NCBI GenBank assembly: GCA_030512295.1 | Contig: JAULSR010000001.1 | Coordinates: forward strand, 2,813,001-2,877,000 | Direction of reading: 5' to 3' | Origin: Bombardia bombarda | Lineage: Eukaryota; Ascomycota; Sordariomycetes; Sordariales; Lasiosphaeriaceae | Length of the DNA stretch: 64,000 bases | Part shown: piece by piece, positions 57,417 to 64,000 of the stretch | Numbering within the stretch: position 1 is the stretch's first letter | Layout: each line of letters starts with the position of its first letter | Notes under the pieces: generated by a model | What the model saw: only the letters and a program-made list of their open reading frames with translations | What the model was told of the DNA's origin: nothing | Database searches by the model: none | Position numbers and translations under genes: made by a program

Positions 57417-59131
57417 CTAATCATGCTTCGTCCCATTCACCACAACACTCCCAGCACCAGCACCAGCACCAACACCATTAACCCGCGCCGTCAGTTTCCG
57501 TACCACCTTCCCCTGCTGCCCCAGCTCCCCTCTTAGCCTTGACACCCTATCCCAAACAATAACCAAAAACAGCTGCACGATTACAACAAACAGCCTCAAC
57601 AACCTATCGGCAAACTGCAACTCCGGCTTCCTCCCCCTACTAAACGTCGAATCCGTAAACGCAAACGGCAGCCTTGCGCCCAGATGCTCCTGCGCAACAT
57701 ACAAGCCGCTGCTGAACCCGTCCTCGTGAAAGCCATACTTCGTCCACGCCCCCGCGTAGCTAATCCCACGTTTATTCTGGATATCCGGCAACCTTTGCTG
57801 GGCCCGAACCGCCGCTGGCGTGTACAGCGGGTGATCGTACGTAAACCGTCCCTGCACCTTTGCCGGATCTGGCTCGTGGAGCGGGTTGAGCGTGACCAGC
57901 ACATCTCCAAACGTATCCCGGGGGATGTGCTGCAGGATGTTCATGTTGTACGTCAGGCAGACCTGGTCGATGTTGCCCTTGCCCGTCAGGGGTGACGACT
58001 TGGTCATGTAATTCCAGCTCGACCAGGCCTTGCGGGACTCGGGCATCAGTGAGAGGTCCGAGTGCAGCACGGCCGTGTTTTCCGAGCAGCGGAAATTGGA
58101 CAGAATGTCCCTTTCTTCGTTGGTTGCAGAATCGCGGATGATGGAGTAGGCCTGGTCGCCGTGCGTGGCAAGGATGACGTGGTCGAATACCTCGGAGCGG
58201 CCGCCGGCCAAATTCAGGCGCACACGACCGTCGTCCTCGTTGGTGACGGACTCGACTTGAGTGTTGAGACGCAGGTGGTTGGGAGGGAATCCCTTCATGA
58301 CCACGTCTACATATGATTTGGACCCCTTCGAGATGGTGAGCCACGGTGGTCTTTCCGACACTGTTGTCAGGAGGTGATGGTTCCATCTATTACATATTAG
58401 TTTGCGTTAAGATAATCATAGACTATTGGTTAAACACTCACAGGAAACGAATCAGCGTAACAGACGGAAAGTCGAGCGAGCACTTGTCCGGGCTGGTGCT
58501 CCAGACAGCTGCCGTCATCGGGATGAGATAGTCGTCGCGAAACGCATCAGAATAACCCTCTCGCTCCAGATACTCGCCAATCGTCTCCTCGGATCGTACA
58601 GCCCCATGACCGTTGCTGAGAGTCCCAGCTGCCTTCGAGTCCTCCTCTATCAGCACGTCCAGAGCAAACTGGTTGAAGCGGATGATGTCGAATATCATGC
58701 GCCACATCCTGCCAGAAAAGATATTGCGTCGCTGGCAGAAGAGCGCGTCCAGACCAGCCCCGGCCCACTCAAGCAGCCCATTGTCCCGCGAGACGGCAAA
58801 CGTCATCTCGGTGGGATCCGTCGGCACACGGACTTTCTCTAGAAACTTGATAAAGTTGGCTGTTGTGAGATGTTAGTGCAGATCCATGTAGCAACAATCA
58901 CAGCTTGGACTCACGATATGTAGCCGAGTTCATAACAATAAACCCAGTATCGACCAAGACCTTGTATTTCCCCTTGACCCATTCCACGGTATTAGTGTGG
59001 CCGCCGAGCCGGTCGGCGGCTTCAAAGAGGTAGACATCATGGGGGCTGCGGTTCAGCGCCCACAGTGCGGCGATGCCGGCGCAGCCACTGCCGACGATGG
59101 CAACCTTCTTCCTGGGGAACGAGTTAACCAT
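57417..59131 (-). CDS. FAD-dependent amine-oxidase-like protein
   Basis: Encodes about 534 residues in three exons: 59131-58915, 58859-58442, 58386-57417. Removing the 55-nt introns restores NSATYPNFIKFLEK and IRFLWNHHLLTT. An N-terminal Rossmann motif (VAIVGSGCAGIAALWAL, GSGCAG at 14-19) and FEAADRLGGHTNT (about 36-48) mark an FAD-binding amine-oxidase/desaturase-type flavoprotein. HVILATHGDQAYSII fits the second FAD-contact region. The C-terminus has one hydrophobic segment (about 470-490) and a basic tail, so it may be membrane-anchored. Bacterial relatives often sit next to cyclopropane-fatty-acid synthases (family knowledge), but no such gene is in this window. The substrate is unknown. 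A true polyamine or monoamine oxidase role is not supported by the sequence. Confidence 0.88.
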
Positions 59132-61311
59132 GGGTGGGCTCTATAAGTCTTTTATGTTTGTTGATGAGAGAGATGGCTAAGGACAAAGCCCTAGACAGGG
59201 CGAGTACTGCTGAGGGGTGAAAGCTTCATTTGAAGTACGATGGTGTGAGGGTGGCGGGGTAGCAACTCATGATAGACCGAGACACTGTCCGTCTAGACAG
59301 TCTTAAAAAAAAGAGAGGTCGGGTCGCAGCGTCACGTTTCTATCTTCTATCTACCTGATGACAGCGGATAGCAACAGCTGGCAGACAGGACCACTGGGCG
59401 TAGTAGGTAAGGTGGATGGGCTTGGGCAGGAGCACGGCAGGGGACGGATACAAGACTCGGTCAGGTAAAGTACGTTAGGATACTGCCGTGGAATTTTGTT
59501 GAATAATTGGCTCTTGTTCCGGACACGGACAGGAAAGAACAAAGCTGCTATCTGTGTATGTGTGTGTGTCCAGCACCAAGAGGATGGGATGGGGCTGGCT
59601 GCGCGAGATCGGGACATTCGGGCAGGCAAATCGGGAGCTGAGTGTCCGGGAGTGATGTGTGCTGTCGGGTGCGTGTGTGTGTTGTGCTGCGCAGGTGTGC
59701 AGAGCAGTGCAGTGCCTGACCAGCCGATAGCGACTCCATTGTCTGACGTCCTTGACGCTCTTCGCCAATGACAGGCGGGACACACTGAGACATATGGAGA
59801 GATAAACCGGGTCCGAACTTACATGGGCTGGTCTTGGTAGTCGGCCATTTTGGAGGCGAAAAACAGGACGTGGCAGGAGGAGATAAGAGATGAAAGTTGT
59901 TCTAGGGAAAGAAAGAGGAAGTCGTCGGGAAAATACCAGTGGAATGTTGAAACATGGTTCAGAACGGTGCCAGCAGCGCCCGCTGGTTCGGCTGCTGCAA
60001 CCGGCCGTTGTCATTCCCGGGGACGTGGGAAGGCGCGTGTGGCTGGCACTTGCCAATCATACCATTGCGCACTGGAGCCATACAATATACACTACACATA
60101 TTTTCACTGGAAAGGCTACACTATATTGGATCGCAGTTGGGAAGCTGTTTGTGCGCAAAACTGTACGGTATCAGCTACCAAGCTCCGATCGCGATACTTG
60201 TCGACGAGACTGTCAATCGACGTCGGCCAAGTCGACCTGATGGTGGTCTAATTTAAGCATAGAGGAAGCTGGGCATCAAGCTAGCCGGGGGTTCAGGGTT
60301 CATCTCCACTTCGGGAGCTCCCTGAGCTCACCTCAAGCTCCCCCACGTCAGTGAGTGGTGGGTGCGTGATACTTTACGGAGAAAAACTTCGACTGATGCT
60401 TACATCTTTATTAACAACCTGTTTGATACGTACTGTTACAGTTTGGAGCTTGACCGTACTTCATGCAAGGTATTATTCGTACCCTAGGTAGGTATGGTCA
60501 TGGGTCATGGGGTAAGTCTTGCAACAACCCCATTATTACCACCCAAAAGATTATTGACCACTGTCAAGCGCTCTGACATGGCTCGCACCTTCCACCTTCT
60601 AGATACACAGCACAATCTGCTGCAGCAAGTACAATCAATAGCCCCGCTGTTAGTGAAGCTTATTTTCCTCACCTTTAATTTCTGGGGAGGACTCGTCTAA
60701 TAACTCATGCGCTGACGCGGGTACATACCATGAATGACCTGGTGTTTGTTGCCCACGCTGTACCTTGATGAGTCGCAACTTCACGAATCCATCGAAGAAT
60801 GGAAGATGCAGGAGCCTTAGTTTCGAGTGTAATTGCCGTCAGTTGAAGTCTCGCAAAAAAAAGTCTTGCAACTGCAAGCTTTGGTGCTTTAATATGCTTC
60901 CTCTTGCCTTTCCAGTGATGTTTAATATTACTGTATGTTTGGAAGCTTCCATTTTCAAGTTCCAGGCTGACCTGTAATCACTCACCTAGGTCCCCAACTG
61001 GGATAGGCCGGTCTGAATTACGCCACTTTTAGCGCTCCTGCAAGTCGCCGACGCGGAGATAAACCGCCTGAAACTTGGACAGCCGCCTGCGCGCCTGCCG
61101 TTGCTGAACAATCAAGATCTCATTTTCAACTGTATCAGGCAGTTGCGGCTTGCGAGCAAGGTTGTCACTTCCAGGTCCCTGATGTAATCGCGGGGGACTT
61201 TTCATAGTTCACCGCATCTTCCTTTACATCTCCATCCATCCCATTTCATCCACCGCCACGACCGACAGCCAGCCACCTCCACCACCACCTCACTCACCGA
61301 CCCTCAATGAT
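59132..61311. other. Intergenic
   Basis: 2.2 kb between divergent genes: the amine-oxidase-like gene (minus) and the OPT transporter (plus). It contains GT-rich runs near 59550-59580, a CCCTAGGTAGGTA string at about 60483-60495, and a C/A-rich leader directly before 61312. Frames of 60-190 codons here show no protein-like features. Confidence 0.6.
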
Positions 61312-64000
61312 ATGATGGATCCCGCCCGAGACCCGTTGCTGCCGCCGGCACCACCAGCGGCGGCTTCGGTACCCCCACCAAACGGCGACAATGATGCAGC
61401 CCTGATCCCTGCACGGAAAGCGCGGCGCACCGTGGTCATCGAGGGCGAGAGCTTCACGGTGCGCGGCATCGCCGTTGGCCTCCTCGTCGGGCTCGTCATC
61501 TGCTTCTCTAACATGTACTTTGGGCTGCAGACGGGGTGGGTCAGCTCCATGACCATGCCCGCCAGTCTCATGGGCTTTGGCATCTTCAAGACGCTGTCGC
61601 GCCACCTCAAGTTCCCCTTCTCGCCCGTCGAGAACGTCCTTGTTCAGACCGTCGCCGGCAGCATGGCCATCATGCCCTTGGGCTGCGGCTTTGTCGGTGT
61701 TGTATGTTCCAAAATCTTCCATTTACGCCTCTGATATACACCTTAAGAAACTGTGCACTTTCGTTGACGTGAGAAACCCTCCTTGCAGCTTCCAGCCATG
61801 AACTATCTCCTCAAAGCCGAGGAGATGGGCCCTATCGACCTCAGCCTGTGGAAACTCGTGCTGTGGTCGCTGGGCCTGTGCTATTTTGGGGTTGTATTTG
61901 CCGTGCCATTGTAAGCCCAACCCTTGTATATACCCTTTCCCTCCACTATCACCCACACTTAACTCACCCCCTTTCTCCACAAACCAAAAGGCGCCGTCAG
62001 GTCCTCATCCGTGAGCAGCTCAAGTTCCCCAGCGGCTTCAGCACCGCCGTCCTAATCAGCGTGCTCCACGGCCAAACTCGCAAAGCCGACGACAAGGCCG
62101 AGGGCGGCGGTGCCACCACAGAAGCCGCCGGCTTCGCCAGCCTCGTCGCCTCTGAGAGCGAGCGCATCGCCGCTGCGGCCGACAGCCAAGAAGAAGGTGA
62201 GGAAAACGACTCGGAGCACCCCGACCGCGATGCCGAATCGTGGCGCCGCAACGTGCAGCTCCTGCTGGTCTGCTTCCTCGTCTCGGGCATCTTCACCTTT
62301 GCCACCTACTTTGTGCCCGTCCTGCGCAACGTCCCTATTTTCGGTCACGTTGCCGCCAACACCTGGCTGTGGACGCTGAACCCCAGCTTGGCGTACGTCG
62401 GCCAGGGCATCATCATGGGCCCGGCTACTACGCTGCACATGCTGCTGGGCGCTGTCGTGGGCTGGGGCATATTGTCGCCCCTAGCCAAGAACCGCGGCTG
62501 GGCTCCGGGGCCGGTTGATGACTGGGAGAATGGGAGCAAGGGCTGGATCGTGTGGACGTCGTTGGCTATCATGCTGGCGGACTCGGTTGTGAGCTTGGGC
62601 TATCTTGCTGCGCGCTCGGCGGCGCACTACCTCCCTCACGCGCGGAAGGTGCTTGAGGCTGGTGGGCTAAATGACTTTAAGGCTCTTTTTGTTGCAAGCG
62701 GCCCGTCGGGTGGCTACACCGCCATCCGCAATCGCGATAGTGCTGCCGGACCATCTCGTGGCTCCGTATTGTCAGCCAGACGATTATCAGCCGAGAGCGA
62801 CGGCGGTGATGTTTGGTATGACAACGACCCGAAGCTGAAAGAGGAGGAGGAAGATGATGCTCCCGCTGATCAGCAGATCAGCGACCGCGTTGTGGGCATT
62901 GGGCTGGTTCTGTCCATCATCTTTTGCATCTTTTGCATCCACGTTGTGTTTGGGAACCTCGTGCCTCTTTATGCCACCGTTACAGCGGTGTTCATGGCCC
63001 TCATACTAAGTATTATGGGCGTGAGAGCGCTCGGCGAGACGGATCTGAACCCCGTGTCGGGTATCAGCAAGTTGGCCCAGTTGTTCTTTGCCCTGATCAT
63101 CCCGCAGTCGAATAAGTCGAGTGTCTTGATTAATCTTGTTGCCGGTGCGGTGGTATGTAAATCTCAAGAACTGGCATTATGCAGTGGTCCTAGCCTTAAT
63201 GATTATTCTGCTAACACTTCTTCTTCAATATAGTCCGAAGCGGTATGTCTGATATTTCCTCCGCGCCCGCCCCCTTTAGCAGACTATCGGTTTGGTACCT
63301 TGACTATTTATCGCCCTATCCGGTCAACTGACATGTCAAACGTATAGGGCGCTCTCCAAGCCGGCGATCTCATGCAAGATCTCAAGACGGGACATCTTCT
63401 CGGCGCTGCACCCAAGGCCCAGTTCTGGGGCCAAGTGATTGGCGCCACAGTTGGAGCCGTCGTGAGCGCATTCATCTATCGTCTCTATACATCGTTAGTG
63501 CTTAATCCTATTCTCCCCCTTTTCTCATACCCACAAAGTAAACACAGCACGAACAATGCAACATAATACAGTAAGCGCTGACGGACAACGATGCAATAAA
63601 CATATATAGGGTGTATGAGGTCCCCGGCGATTTGTTCCAGGTCCCGACCGGCTACGTCTGGATCTTCACGGCGAGACTCGTCACAGGCGAGGGGCTGCCG
63701 CACATGGCCAAGGAATGGGCCATTGGGTTTGCCGTCCTTTTTGCCCTTACAACAGCGCTGCGCACCTCGCTGGCTGCGGCCGGCAACAATAGCGAGAGCA
63801 GCAAGCGCTGGCAGGCGCTGATTCCGGGAGGGATTGCGGTTGCTGTTGGTGAGTTTGATATCCTTTTTCTTGCATGCCCCCTACCCCATTTCCATCATCC
63901 GAGGAATCCTTCTCTTTACCACTTTGATGACAGTGACTAAAATCAATTGTGATCAAATAGGAATGTACAACGTGCCGTCCTTCACCCTCGCGCGCACAAT
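61312..64000 (+). CDS. OPT-family oligopeptide transporter (3' end outside window)
   Basis: Exons: 61312-61701, 61789-61910, 61991-63152, 63234-63242 (9 nt), 63348-63493, 63610-63848 and 63961 onward, running off the edge. All phases agree. The joins give FVGVLPAMNYLLKAEE, AVPLRRQVLIREQL, AGAV-SEA-GALQAGDLMQDLK and YTSVYEVPGDLF. The multi-helix pattern, with SNMYFGLQTGWVSSMTMPAS in the first helix pair, QLKFPSGFSTAVLI and LMQDLKTGHLL, is that of the OPT superfamily, in the branch that includes yeast YGL114W. OPT proteins move small peptides or metal chelates with protons (family knowledge); the substrate here is unknown. A long acidic cytosolic loop with Glu repeats lies at about residues 195-240 and another near 450-490. 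Two adjacent ATGs (61312, 61315) are possible starts; the first is used. Confidence 0.9.

Overview
The window looks like nuclear DNA of a filamentous ascomycete, probably a Sordariomycete. Genes are compact and intron-bearing. Introns are mostly 50-100 nt, with GTAWGT/GTGAGT donors, CTAAC/CTGAC branch sites and CAG/TAG acceptors. Coding exons are GC-rich, while the spacers carry many TACCTAGGTA-type strings and CT-rich leaders. The protein families (an IRA-type RasGAP, RAT1, USO1, RmtB/PRMT3, MIR1, TYW4, MCH1, COX11) are the core set of such a fungus. The species cannot be named from the sequence alone.

Layout. 1-6554 is almost gene-free: a possible C-terminal tail of an upstream gene ends at 97, followed by simple repeats and a perfect hairpin. 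6555-7725 is a decayed F-box gene. 9166-9255 is an intron-containing tRNA-Asp. 10138-18393 (-) is a nine-exon RasGAP of the neurofibromin/IRA type. 20145-23485 (-) is the 5'-3' exoribonuclease RAT1, divergent from USO1 (24388-27478, +). Next come an RmtB/PRMT3 arginine methyltransferase (28326-30332, +), a possible micro-gene (30624-30780, -) and an unrecognised gene (32278-33279, +). 33300-35600 is an AT-rich repeat island with a 15-bp and a 22-bp minisatellite. After it lie the mitochondrial phosphate carrier (35622-36797, -), the wybutosine enzyme TYW4/PPM2 (38118-41824, -) and an MCH1-type MFS transporter (42293-44182, -).

44.6-50.2 kb is more accessory. It holds a metallophosphoesterase broken by an internal deletion/frameshift, a nucleotidyltransferase-fold-like gene with a GC-AG intron, a 0.7-kb segment bounded by degenerate inverted repeats, and an intact two-exon F-box gene. 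The right end has an MFS transporter with a 15-nt microexon (50406-52047, -), a 3.6-kb gene-poor stretch, COX11 (55670-56985, -), an FAD amine-oxidase-like protein (57417-59131, -) and an OPT-family transporter that runs off the window and contains a 9-nt microexon (61312-64000, +).

The genes do not form one pathway or a biosynthetic cluster. They are independent housekeeping functions: Ras signalling, RNA turnover, vesicle tethering, ribosomal protein methylation, mitochondrial phosphate import and copper delivery, tRNA modification and transport. Two small accessory zones (6.5-7.7 kb and 44.6-50.2 kb) contain genes at different stages of decay. I found no convincing new multi-gene system. 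The most unusual items are the NTase-like gene with its GC-AG intron beside a broken phosphoesterase, the 15-bp minisatellite with transition-type decay, the microexons, and a candidate micro-gene with two overlapping short reading frames.
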